Shown here one piece after another: positions 36,391 to 50,000 of a stretch of DNA of 64,000 bases (positions within the stretch are counted from its first letter, which is position 1; each line of letters starts with the position of its first letter). Location of the stretch: contig NC_087068.1 in NCBI RefSeq assembly GCF_963678635.1, positions 30,196,318 through 30,260,317 on the forward strand. The letters are read 5' to 3'. Origin of the DNA: Symsagittifera roscoffensis (Eukaryota > Xenacoelomorpha > Acoela > Convolutidae). The position numbers were made by a program, and so were the translations under genes. A model generated the notes under the pieces. The model made no database searches. It was not told where the DNA came from and worked only from the letters and a program-made list of their open reading frames with translations.

Positions 36391-37737
36391 TGGACAAGCG
36401 GAATTCGACAGTTGGATGGAAAATTGTTCAACAACTGAAAAATTGTCTGTTATTCAAATGCCAACAATACTGCTCGAATCAGGGTGAAGCCCTAAAAGTT
36501 CCAACTGCCTTTTCAGGTCTATGGAGCAGTAATAACATTATTAAATTGAAGGGAATAAACTAAAGTGAACTTTTCTAAATATGAGATTTTTTGTGAAAAC
36601 ATCCCCCACACGCCATATCAAGTACTAAGTGATAAAATTCACTCCTAAAAATAAATCAATTATGGTAAATAAGCTACCTTCAGAACCAATTTGGATCAAT
36701 TTCTAAGACGGATTAAATCTCCGCTTACGCGTTACTAGCGGGAAACACATCGCTCGTTAATTGTCAACCTTTAAACCCCCATATACGAAAAACAATCACA
36801 GGTGCAATAACTTTTCAAATTTAACCTCAACACAATACCTTTTGAATGATAAAAAAATGTCAAAAAAGGCTAGTTAAAAAGTCGAAATGTCTGACCAAAA
36901 AAACACCTCGAGCAAAAATATTCCGTTACTTCAGTTACGAAAGTCGGAACAATAATTGTTGATAAAACCTAGAAATGACGCGTTCATCTCATTTCAACTA
37001 ACAAATAATGTTCGTAAGATTAATTCGGTATTAGGAACAACGTTTAAATACATTTAAGCTAGATTTGTTTTACATTCAATTTATCTACACATCAACATTT
37101 ATACGGACGGATTTCCATTAAAGAAACAAATATTACATAATTTATTATCTCTGGACCCAAAATTAGGCGATTACATTAGATTATTTAGATTTAAATTATA
37201 AGTGAGCATTCAAAACACAAATCATGCAAAACAGTTCAAAGAAATCAATTTCTACTCAAGTTTAGTCAATCATGCAACAGAATCAACTGTCATGATGTTT
37301 CTGGATACTAGCCTTGGTTACTGCACATGTGTACGGCAAAGTTCGGAGATTGGTTACATCAAAATTTAAGGAATGCACTCGCAGAGTTACGAAGATATGT
37401 TATCTTATTTGTAAACAACATTTCACAATAAATCAAAAATACGGCCATATTATCCATTCAAATTCCAAACAAAATATTTTAATTAATCGAAACAAACTTC
37501 CAGCTCGGAATTTTTTTTCACTCCAGATTGCTTCGTGACATCTCCTGTAAGTGATTTTCATTTAGCTTGGTTAATCAATGTTTTGGCCATTGATAAAACT
37601 TCACAAGCAGTCCACTCAAAACTTGGCCAACAAACCATTGGAACAGTGTCAATGACCTCAAGGAACGCGGACACAAATATGGCATTTTTCGGAAATTAAG
37701 AACTTTAAGTAAGAAATATATCACGTTTCAAGAATGT
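36391..37737. other. Intergenic, no gene seen
   Basis: AT-rich. A 71-codon open stretch across 36,348-36,563 overlaps the end of the dispersed repeat and has no known motif. Nothing else was recognised. Confidence 0.45.
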
Positions 37738-37743
37738 TTTATT
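37738..37743 (-). promoter_or_regulatory. Candidate polyadenylation signal of NFXL1
   Basis: AATAAA on the minus strand, about 292 nt beyond the NFXL1 stop codon. It is a plausible cleavage signal, but such hexamers are common in AT-rich DNA. Confidence 0.35.
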
Positions 37744-37779
37744 ATTTTTTTCATAAAATTAGAGCAATTAGAGAAAAGT

Positions 37780-37990
37780 TGATCAAGTTGAGTAATTTTT
37801 GCGCCTTCTCTCATGCGCCTTCCAATTAGCAAATGAATTGGAATTGAACTTACAAAAACGTCAAAAGTCAAAACACAAAAGTCAAATTTGATCGATCCTT
37901 TTTCTTAAAAAAGAAAACGACATTATCACCACACAGATAAGTGTCTCCACTACGTTCATTGACACTTGAAAAGTTTCATTTTTCAATAGC
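37780..37990 (+). repeat. Partial copy of the dispersed TATATAAG repeat
   Basis: CTTCCAATTAGCAAATGAATTGGAA, ending near CAAATTTGATCGATCC and CTCCACTACGTTCATTGAC, resembles the right part of copies 2 and 3. It lies just past the 3' end of NFXL1. Confidence 0.4.
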
Positions 37991-38034
37991 GTAAAGCTCA
38001 TTTAGCAATAGCATTTGCATGTCAAATTCAGAAA

Positions 38035-41000
38035 CTACACTTGTTCATGTTCTGCGAAAATTGAAATGTAAATTCCCGCAAATATCATCATAACTGCAAG
38101 TAAGAGCGGAATGCAGTAGGGTCGTTTATAGAACGGCACTTTGGAATAACTTTTGGCAGGGTGACCAGTTTTAGTGTTCGATGACTGTTTGGCATATTTT
38201 CCATTATTCTTGCTTCCATTTTGCTCTTCATTCCTATCTCCACGTTGTTTTTTACTTTGTTTCGCATCCTTTTTAGAGACGTCTGTTTGATCGGTTTTGG
38301 TACGCGCGGGTGATGATTGTTTGAATGAGAAAGGTTTAGCTAGTTTTGATTGTACTTCAGGGACTGCTATAGTTTGCACTTCACTAATTGATGATTCCTT
38401 CGACTCGGATCTCTTCTCTTTCTGAAGAATCAAACGTGCCACGATAAAGCTCTTCAAATTTCAGCAATATTTTATGATTGACGCTTTTTTATTGAACTAT
38501 TCTGTTTAGCAAATGAGTTTTATTACAACTGCAAAAGAACACAAAGTCAAACCACAAAAATACTTGAGCGTGCACAAATTTGATTTATTCCGGAAAAAAT
38601 TAAGACCCTATTAAGTGATAAATCACTGTAAAAAACAGCAATCGACAAACTGTGAAGAAAAAATAACCGAAAAGCGGAGCAAAAAGTAGTGAGAAAAAGG
38701 AAACAGAGCCAACTGCAAACCTGTTTTCGCTTCTTGTCCAATCTCTGCTCGCACACTCTATTACATGGGATCCTAGGCGTGATGGGAACATTCTTGCAGA
38801 GTGTTTCTTGTTTGATGCTGCCACAAGCACACTTCACCACTGCCCTCTTGGTGCACTGGTCAGCTGGGAGACACTTGGCAGGCGGGTGGCATGCACGGGG
38901 ACATGCGTGGCCACAGTCCATCTGCAGGGGACAGGGGTGGTTGCCATTCAGAAGCGACACTCTATCCTCCTCATATGCGGATGTCCAAACACTGCGAAAA
39001 ACATGGATTGGAAAAAAAAACGAATCCAGATTGTCTTTGTAAATTACAACTGATTTTCTATTTTGATTTGTTTTATTGAATTGTCTCATTTTCTTTTTTA
39101 TTTTCTTCAATCGTCTGAGATTTTGTATAATTATGTGCGATTTTTTGCAAGTTTTTAGATCCAGGCGGCTCAAATCGGTCAGAGAAAAAAAGTGACCTAC
39201 CATTTTCAGAGTCTCTCTCTTAAGAAAAATAAAAACAAGTGACTGTTCATAACATTTTATTTATCACACTTGCAGATATAGCATCGGCATGTTCAACAAC
39301 AGCTGTTTTCTCTATTTCCAGTTTAGCTTTCTTTTTCTGGAGCTTTTCGACCAGCTTTTGAGCTTTTTCTAACTCCTTGTCGGTATCAGTGATTTTCTTC
39401 TTGAGCACACCAGGCGTGTGCCTTTTGAACACTCCCAGTTGTTCACGAGCACCGGCTGCGATCTCGTGTTAGATACAACTTGCCTCAGAGGCAAGTTTCA
39501 TCTTCTTTACGTAGCTCTCTGCAGCTTTCGACATGAACGGAGACAACTCAGATAAAAACTCTATATCTTCGTTATCGGGGACGCAAGAAATTTCTGGTAT
39601 CTTCGGAGAATTACTTTCAGCTACACTTCATTGTATTTACCATAGTCAGTTCGAATTTTGTCAATGTCGTCATCTGAAATAGTATGCAAATATTAAACTT
39701 GAGTCCGGAAGCATTTTTGAATACATATCTCTCCGACGACTGAAACAGTCGCTCGTCCGGAATTGAGAACCATCTTAAACTAGCTTCAGCACGTGTAGAG
39801 CTACAGCCTTACTTGCAATGGCGTCCTTGTCAACCTGGGCGTTTACCAGCTGCTTTATTATCGGATGATCTTTTTTAGCTTGTTCATTTTTGACGTGGTC
39901 TTTTTGCATGATCGATTACTAAAGCTTGCCTTCCTTTTGCTACCGACAACTCGCAAAAACAGAAGCGGCATCGGCACTGAGACAAATAGTTCTTAACGGG
40001 AAGCGCCCAAGTGAACTCTTGTTGAAGTTTCGATTGAACGTGCAACGTCCCATGATCTTATCTGGAAGAATTCTCGATAATTGCTAGGATTCCCTTGATA
40101 CGCACAACAGTTTCAACAAAAAGTGACCAGTTTGAGTAGCCTGTTTAGATCTCTCGGGATTCAATTAACAAACTCACTAATTGCTTCCCAAGATAAATCA
40201 ATTATGCGATTTCTTCACTGACAAGGTTAACACAGATTCGAATCTGTACTTTGTAATCAAAAGCGATAAACCAGCAAAAATTAGCTCTAAAAAGGGTTTT
40301 TAAAATGAAATATACGTAGGGAAGTAGAAAAAAATAATAACAATTCCAACTTGTCCCATTATCAAACCCCAGATCTTGAAATTAAGAGTCTCACGTCATG
40401 TGCCATAGTCGCTGGACAATCTTGAAACACTAGCTACGCCACCAATAAAGCAGACAACAGATGCTAGTAAATCACCAATGCTCTGCCAGCAAAGTGCCAC
40501 CAAGTGAACACTCTTATTTGCTAGTTAAGTTGGAAAAAAAAACTTCGTAATTTTGACTTACTCTAGCTAGCTCGCATGTGTAAATACCGGAATAGCTAAA
40601 AAAAAGATTTAATGGAAAAGACAGTTGTAAAAGAGTCAATGAACGCAAATAACATAACAAAAAACATATCGAACAGACTTTAGAAAAAATAGATGGCCTT
40701 TAAGCTCTTTGAATTTCTGGAACAATTATTGGTTGACACTTTTTTGATAAAATTAACCCAATTGAGAAAACTGGATCAATAAGCAAAATTTTGTTTCGCT
40801 GGGAAATCCGAAAATTAAATTCCACTTTCGAAACTAGCAGCCGAGCACGTTTTTCGTGACGTTTAAACTTTAACTCGAGTTCCTCTTCCTTCGATAGTGG
40901 AGATCATCTTCCTATTAGCAAAAGAAATCAAAAGTCGAACGGCGAAAAAATAAATTTGAGCCTGATAAAATTTTCTTAATAAAAGAAAAAAATCATCGCG

Positions 41001-44000
41001 ACCTATATAAGAGGCTGAACTAAGTTAATCGACTTTTGATTATAGTTTTTAGTTCCGAATAACTTAAACAAGAAGGATGCAGTTCTATAAAATTTAGGTT
41101 TCCCATTTTGATAACGTGTTCGAGCTTCACAAATTGCAGTTATTAGCTACCAGGAAGGATAGCAAAAAAACTGTGGATTCGAAGATGGCGGCTACCAAAG
41201 CATTACCTCTAGAACTTGAGTACTCACTTGCAAGCTATCATGAGGGTGAGGTGAGAGCAGAGACACCTCTTGGCCACTTTGATGTTGCAGGGGGGACAGG
41301 GTGCTCTATGACAGGGCATCGGACACTGGTGGGTGCATCCCTCTGGTCTGTCCAGCTCACAACCCCTCTCGCACACGTCACAGTCAGCCCCCGCCTAAAG
41401 TCAATCAAAGCATCAATGAGATTAAGATTAAACTCATCATCTGCGCTGGATTGAGAAACAATTAAAAACTATTTCCCTCGAAGAAGCGGATCCTTGAACT
41501 GCCCAAAAAAGTTCAGCATTGTATTTTCTATCAAAAATTAAGTCAACTAAAATACCATTGTCATTTTCTCTAAAGAGATCAAATTTAGTACTAAGGTTAT
41601 TCTGAACGACTGCTCTGCCCTTCACCGAAATGACAACAATTAATAACTAAGGTAATCACCAAACTGAAGCTACGGTAATATTAAAAACCACCAGCATTAA
41701 AATACTAATCAGTTGCTGACACCCGTCAGAAAAAGAATTAATCAAGAAAACGGTTTCCAGTTAGTAGATTCCAGACAAAGAATGACTGCAGCAAGAAGAG
41801 CTGCAAATGCGCACTTACCATTTTGATACTTTTGGCCTAAAAGAAACACGACAAGTTCAAATGTATACTTCTATATGTTCATTGAAATTGACTCAAAAAA
41901 ATTCAACTCAAAAAATAAACTACATAAAAATCATCTTTGGGCTAAGATTCGCTCACAAAACCGTTCCGACGAAGTATTGCATAACTTTTCTTCAGATTGA
42001 TTGTATGGGTAAATACTTTTATTTTAAGATGCTACTTCCGGTGTATTGTTTGAACATTGAATGCCAACGCAACTAACCGTGGACTCATCTGGCGCCGTCT
42101 GGACGACGTGGCAGATTCGTTCACACTGGTGATTGCCACAGGACAGCATCCTCCCACAGGAAGATCCACAAGAGTAAGTCTTCGCTTTGGCACATTGGAT
42201 GTTGATGCTCTCGTGCTGTCCGAAACAGGATATCTCTATCTGGCCTCTGCAGGGGGGACATGGCTGCTCCACTTGTTTGAAGTGCACACTCTCGTTCATC
42301 AGAAGATTCTAAACAGTTCAAAGTTTCTCGAAATTTCAGTAGCTTTCAAATATCCCTTTAGATTTCACTGTTTTGAATGATTTTAATTATCCAAAACATT
42401 ACTAGTACAGATGAAATTTACCCGTGACGAGTATCTTCTGATATTGACAATAAAAACAAGGAAAGCCGGTTGCTTTCCACATTCATAAGAAAAGGTTTAT
42501 TCACCAAACTAGTATCGTTTTTGTGCGTAGTAGGATTAGAGAACTATACAAACGCGGGAAACATTAGTGAAATAGGCATAATCGACAACAGATGTCTTCG
42601 GAAACTGAATAACAACCTAACATTTTTTACCAAAAAAATTTGACATTTCCCAGAATCATAGCTTTTTGAGTTAGAAAATTTGGATAAGAGATTTACGCAA
42701 TCTGCAATTTCGATTGAACCCAAAAGCTCGGGACTTGGGAGGGTAGTTTTCGAGAGAAGTAAAAAAATTCGAAAAAACGGCCAAAAAAAATTGAATTTTC
42801 CGAAGGCCATAACTTTCTGTGTCAAAAAAACGTAGGCTTAGTCGCGTAGGCAAAGGAGCTTCGAGCAACTCGTTATGTGGAGTGAACTCAAAATCTCAGA
42901 TAAGTGAGGAAACTTTTCAAAATTTTAAAAAGCGGTAAAAAAAGACTTTTCCGAAGGCGCTAACTTTTGGTGTATAAAATTTTGTGAACAGTGGCTAATG
43001 TGTGTGATCTTTCCACTACCCGGTATCTCCATTCAACCCTCAATCTCAGATTTGCGAGGTTAGTTATCGAAAAAAAAACATTGCCAAAAAAAAACAGTTG
43101 GAAAAGAGAAATAAACGCAAGGAAAGTGAAAAAAAATGACATGTTTTTTTCAAGCGGCTTCAACTTTTGAATTTCGAAAAAAACATAACCAATCGAAGAT
43201 TGGGAAAGAGTAATGAACGCAAGTAAACATAAAAAAAAAACTGAATTTCTTGAAAAAATCTCAACTTTCGAATTGCAAGGAAAAAAATAAATGCCCTTTA
43301 AGCTCTTTGAATAACATGAACCCAACTTGAAAAAACTGGATCAATATGTAACACTTTTATTTTGCTGGGAAATCTAATAATTAATTTCCATTTTCGAAAT
43401 CAGAAGTCGATCACGTTTTTCGTGACCTTTACTTTTTTCTGTTCGATTTGCCTTACTTTTAACAATGGAAATTCATTGAACTAAAAAAGAAATCACAATT
43501 AAAACCGCGAAAAATCAAAACTGAGCGTGAACAAATTTCAAGACTTTTTCCTGAAAAACCCAAAATAATCAGCAAGACCTAATACTCACTAAGTTCATTA
43601 CTCTTAATCAAAGATTCAAAAAACGGTTGACAAATCAAAAATTTTACAATTCAAAAGGCCATAAAATTAGGCATCAAAAAATTTTGGGCGTAATCGATTA
43701 TGCGCGAGATCTTTTCAAATTCGTTCTAATCATTCCAGCCAAAATCTCACATTTGAGTTGTTTTTGAGAAAACTAAAAAAATCAAAAAATATGGGTCAAA
43801 TGTCCCCCCCCCCACAGACTTTTTCCAAGGCTGTTGACAGAGAGGTAGAGTTAAAGAAATTAAGGGAGCATGCACGCAGACAGGGGAGCAGGCGGTCTTT
43901 CCATTGAGTACCCTTTTTTGAAAATTGATAAAAAAAAGTTTTTGAGACAAACTGAAACTTTTGCGAAAAAAGTGAAAAAAAAACTTTCGAAAGCTTCTTA

Positions 44001-47000
44001 AAAAATGAAACAAAAAGACCAATCCCCTACATTTTTGAAATATCGACAAATAATGAGGCAAATAAACAGATACATTACCAGCCGAAACCATTTAAGCTGA
44101 AGAAGTGAAAAAAAAACGAAAAGAATCAGCGAAAAAAAAATAAGTTGTTTTGAAAGCAAAAACAAAAATTCGAATGAAACGGCCATATAAAAAACAGATA
44201 TGCTCAAAAAATCTGTGCATCCGGTCATTCAATCAGAACAGACATGTCAACTGATTTTGTTAAACTAGATGCTAGCCCGAAAAAAGTCTATATTCCGAAT
44301 TGATAACGCTTGCAAATCGCAAGCGTATTATTATCCGGAAGGCCTAATATGTCGATCATCAACTAGCCTTGGGTCTGAACTTGGTCCATACAGCCGAGTG
44401 GCAAGTGGCCATACATGGGTGTCCACACTTGTCTACCAGTCTCTTCTCACACACCTGGTCACAAGGGGGACAGTGGCCACTGTGGCACTTGTGGGGCTTC
44501 AGACTACTGTGGTGACACGCTGGGGGCTTCCTATACAGATAGAACAAACATCGGTACTAACCCGATCAACACGCGCGTGATGAATAATTTATTAAACTTT
44601 ATATAGGTAAAACTCATGTAATACTAATTTTCACCGACACAAACTTCTGAATATGAACTAACACCTGTTCCCAAGTGCTTTTTTCTGATGAGGAATGGCA
44701 AGATGACGGAGAAGGGGTTGTATTCCACCAAGACCTTTAAATTAAAGTACACTGGAATATTAAATTATAGAATATACTGGACTCACATGCAGTTCTTCTG
44801 ACAATTGGGCTTCTTAACAATCTTCTCCCTCCCACACGGGATCTGAATTGAAGTGGCCCCACATGGGCAAGAGAGACACTTGGTCTGCTGGCAGGGATAA
44901 CATGGACCAGAGTGACATATTTGCTGACACCTGTGGTTGCCACAAGTCAGTGTCTTTCCACACATTTGCTCACAAGGGGCACAGTTTCCAGTACAACATT
45001 TCTTCTTGCACTGAAACACATGCGACATTTCATCGACCAGAGAACAAGCTGAATGATTTTTAAATTTAGCTTCCACTTGGCAATCAGCAAACCGAGGTAT
45101 TCAAGCTCAAATATGATTTAAAAAAACTCTGGAAAAACTCCCGATGGATTTCGGAAGAGACCTATGTCGTATTTTTCAGTGCGCCCCAGTTGCTTTTTCA
45201 GTTTCATTCGGGTGTATTATAATACGCAATACGCCATAAAGTAAGGGAAATACACAATTAGGTGATACTAAAAGAAATGTTTAATATATGAGACGGCACT
45301 GCTCTAACCGGATGACGTCCGCAGTTCCGCAACTTGCCGCACTTGGTATCACAAGTGAAGTTATCCAAACACTGGACCTGCCTCGATTTCTTCCCACAGG
45401 GGCACCTTTTATTCATTCTCTGCCTACAAGTCCCACAGTCCCCTGGATGACATAAATCCTCACAGGTATGTAACCCACATGCCAGTTCTTTGCGACATCT
45501 CCGCTCACAAACTGGTGCTATGTCTGTACAGTTCAAACTAGGATGCTGTGTCGCACCACAAGGACATGTCCTCTTTCCGCTATTCGGACACTCGCCACAA
45601 AACCCATCGCCAGACGGATGACATATTTTATTGCACTGGTGCTTGCCACAGGGAAACATTTTCCCACAAACTGTATCACACTCCCAGCCAATGTTAGAGC
45701 ACATTGTTAGCTTTTCTTTTGTGCCGCAGTTACAAGTTTGAATCATAGTTTCTTTACATGGAGCACATTTCCCCGGATGACATCTTTCAGCACAAAAATG
45801 CGTATCACAGCTCAGACCCTTCCCGCATATATTTGAACAAGTCCAGATCTGAGCACTACACCGTCTTGGTTCCATTGGCGAGGCTCCACATTGACACTTC
45901 ACATGAACCGTTTGAGCGCAAGGCGGGCAACCTCCTGGATGACATAAAAGAGTACAGCGATGACCGCATGCAATACTCGGAATGGAATCCCCCATAGGCT
46001 GTGACACTAGCTCTTTGTCGCATGACTGTCCGCATGAATGAGGGACAAGCCATGGGTCGAATTGAGGGTCACGAGTCTTCCCACAGAAGCAGTAGTAGTG
46101 CTCCGGAATAGCCGAGAGCGGATATTCAAGTCTGCATTTTGGGCTAAAACCATAAAACCAATTTTAACAGATTAAATAAAAGTAAGTTTCAAAAGAAATT
46201 AACAAAAAAATAGATATTCCTTTTTGTAATTTTTCTGTGAAATGGAATCCAATTTTGCACGAATTAGAAAAATTTCTTTGCTTTCATTTTTGCTTTCGAG
46301 GATTCGTGGAAAACATACAAATTGAAAACATATAAAGCCCAAAAAACCGGACATATTCAACTCCGTTTCAGCCTTACCAGTCCCAGTTGATGTTTGCAGC
46401 ATCCCCACTTCCCGCGTGACTCTCTAGTCTGAACTTAGTCTGCTCTATACTATCTCTGGCCCATTTCTGGATACACTGCAGATGGTACATACACACACAT
46501 CGCATGCAACTCCACACTGGCTGGGATCTCTTCACGGAGGAGATGCAAATCAGACAGGACACTGCTCCACTTTGACACACCTCTAAGAGGAGTTTGGATA
46601 TTTTGCCAGCATCCTCGGCTGTACCTAAATTAAATCATCATGTTTGTATTCATGAGTTAAATTCTGTTGTTAATGGATTTTACAAATTGTTTTCAGATTT
46701 CGAAGAAATACTAAGTCCAGCCGTTTTACAGTTTTTTATGGAGGTGAGTAACTTTTTGATATTTTTGAGCTACAATTGAAACCTATTGTCACAGCAATGT
46801 TTTTGCCGTTAAGGCTATTTAAAAAATCCAAACTCACCTTCTGTTTCATATTTCTCAAACGTGGCCCTTACAATGCTCTGATACTGAGATCCATTCTCCG
46901 AATCATCATCTTCCTCATCCGAAGACTGCTCCTCCATCTCCTCATAGGTCAACTCACTCATAATTCTGGCCGCAGAGGAGCCCGAAATTGCCGAATCCGA

Positions 47001-50000
47001 AGGCGAAGGTTGATATACTTCCATTGATGCCGTATTTTCATAATCCACCTCAGTTGTCGCTTCTTCAGTTTCATCATATGCAAACTCTTCATCCTGCTCG
47101 CCTGATTCCGAGTAGGGTGCACCTTGAGCACGATTCGAGTACTCCACATAAGCTCTCGGGTAAAACTGCATTTGAGAGGAATTCGGCTGGCCGTTGGAGT
47201 GACTTGATGCAAATAAATAGTCTCCATGAGTTGAGACCGCTTGAATTGGCATTACTGTTCCGTAAACCCGGAAATCACCTGGAGTAAAATGAATTGATAT
47301 GTTGTCGCACATTCGATGCTCGCACATATTGTCGGACATATCACGAAACTTTCAAAAAGAAAACTTTAATTTAACCAGCAAACATTCAACTTTCAAACTT
47401 AAAAATTATTTTAAATCTGAAATTATTGGAAATCCATCGTTGGCACCCCATGAAAAAGTATCTTGAAAGCAACTTAAGTTCATTTTAAATATTTAAATTT
47501 AAATTAAAGTATATGAAGGATCTATAAAGAGGACAGCCCCATTTAGGAGGGCAACAGATCTTATTAGCTGTACTTTCAATAAAGAGTTAGCAGTAACTGT
47601 CAGTTTAATTTCGTTGAAATTGTCACTATGAAAGTTGCTATGGTTAAATAGTTATTCAATAGTCCATTTTCACTTTTGGTAAAATATTTGCAAGTTACAA
47701 CTATTTCTTTAATATTGAAGTAAGCCACTTCAGCCGGGTCGACCCAAATTTTGGTAGCTACTTTTATAAACTGAAACTTACAAATTTTAGCTATTTTATT
47801 AAGAACGCGAAAGCCTTACTGCAAAGCTACCTCGCAAGTTTCAAAAAGAAAATTTTAATTTAACCAGCAAACATTTAACATTTAAAAACAATCAAACTTA
47901 AATATGAAAACTTTTGCAAAACCTATTATTACTGAATATCCATCATTGGCAACCCATGGAAAAGTATCTTGAAAGCAACTTAAATTCATTTTGAAAATTT
48001 ACATGAAAATCTATGATTACTCGCAACACTTAGGATGCGATACAAAAAAAAACCACTCCAGATGTTGAAAATTACAGATGTTGAAAGAAAAACAAACTAG
48101 GAAAGTCATGTTTTTGACTATTAAGATTTGAAAGTTATTTCTTCAAAAATTTCATATCTTTGGCTTGGATGATGTTCATAATCGGCCTTGAAAAACATTG
48201 AAAACCAATACACAAGCGTCAGCTAAGACAAAAACTTGAGTCGACTCTCAATAGGTTGGAAATGAAACTGCAGATATAACAAATTTCAATCTATAAAACT
48301 TATGAAATCAATAACTCAAGGCCCATTCTTCCTGAAAAAGGCAAAAACATTCAAAAAATCGCCCTTGAAACTACGCAAAAAAATTGACTAAGCCAATAAA
48401 ACGTACGCTAAACCCATTTAAAATCAGAGTTGGTAAATAACAATTACAGAACAACTTCCAGCTATAGTTTTAACAAGGGGCCCAGCTAAAGCTAGAGATA
48501 TCTATTTGATATTTTTAGTATATGTTTTACTGACTAGGGATGAAATTCATTATCTTTCAGAAATTTCAAAAACCCAAATTATTAGTTTTTCTAGTGATTA
48601 GCGGCGTGCGTGATTATACTTGATACCTGTAGGGGAGATACGTTCTCACAAACGAATTTAAAATCAAATTGGACAGAGTGGTGAAAATTCCCGCACCACG
48701 TTTTACTGACCAAACACGTGACTGAGAAGTCACTTATACCGGGAAGATTCCGATAACATGATTCTTCGATATAGCTCTAAAACTCAGATTTGGTAGGGTA
48801 GTTTTTAAAAATCAAAACGAATGAAAAAACCAGTAACAAAAAATCAGATTCGATTTTTTCTAAAAATTACTAGCTTATGCAGCGTAAGCAGCAAAAAAAT
48901 CCACATTGGTCGGCTGAACCTTTAATCTGAGATTTGGTAGGGTAGTTTTCGAGCAAACTTTTTTAAGAACGGTCAAAAGATCAAAAATTCAATTTTCCGT
49001 AGGTCCTAATTTTTTTTGAAATATCAACGAGATGTATCAACATTGAAAACCAATACACAAGCGTCAGCTAAGACAAAAACTTGAGTCGACTCTCAATAGG
49101 TTGGAAATGAAACTGCAGATATAACAAATTTCAATCTATAAAACTTATGAAATCAATAACTCAAGGCCCATTCTTCCTGAAAAAGGCAAAAACATTCAAA
49201 AAATCGCCCTTGAAACTACGCAAAAAAATTGACTAAGCCAATAAAACGTACGCTAAACCCATTTAAAATCAGAGTTGGTAAATAACAATTACAGAACAAC
49301 TTCCAGCTATAGTTTTAACAAGGGGCCCAGCTAAAGCTAGAGATATCTATTTGATATTTTTAGTATATGTTTTACTGACTAGGGATGAAATTCATTATCT
49401 TTCAGAAATTTCAAAAACCCAAATTATTAGTTTTTCTAGTGATTAGCGGCGTGCGTGATTATACTTGATACCTGTAGGGGAGATACGTTCTCACAAACGA
49501 ATTTAAAATCAAATTGGACAGAGTGGTGAAAATTCCCGCACCACGTTTTACTGACCAAACACGTGACTGAGAAGTCACTTATACCGGGAAGATTCCGATA
49601 ACATGATTCTTCGATATAACTCTAAAACTCAGATTTGGTAGGGTAGTTTTTAAAAATCAAAACGAATGAAAAAACCAGTAACAAAAAATCAGATTCGATT
49701 TTTTCTAAAAATTACTAGCTTATGCAGCGTAAGCAGCAAAAAAATCCACATTGGTCGGCTGAACCTTTAATCTGAGATTTGGTAGGGTAGTTTTCGAGCA
49801 AATTTTTTTAAGAACGGTCAAAAGATCAAAAATTCAATTTTCCGTAGGTCCTAATTTTTTTTGAAATATCAACGAGATGTATCCCTATAAGCACGGAGCT
49901 TCCCAGATCGCCGTTTTTGATTGAACTCAAAATCTGAAATTTAGGGGTGTAATTTTCGATAAACGATTTAAAAAGGTCAAAAATTTAACTTTGTTGGGTG

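Noticed and set aside
38689-39053. Plus-strand ORFs over NFXL1 exon 9
   Set aside because: They are antisense readings of the Cys-rich exon, as are those at 41,116-41,454, 42,057-42,380, 44,269-44,606 and 45,758-45,997.
44364-44391. A later donor (GTTGAT) for NFXL1 exon 6
   Set aside because: It puts exon 7 in a frame without its Cys repeats. The donor GTATGG after 44,392 keeps the phase.
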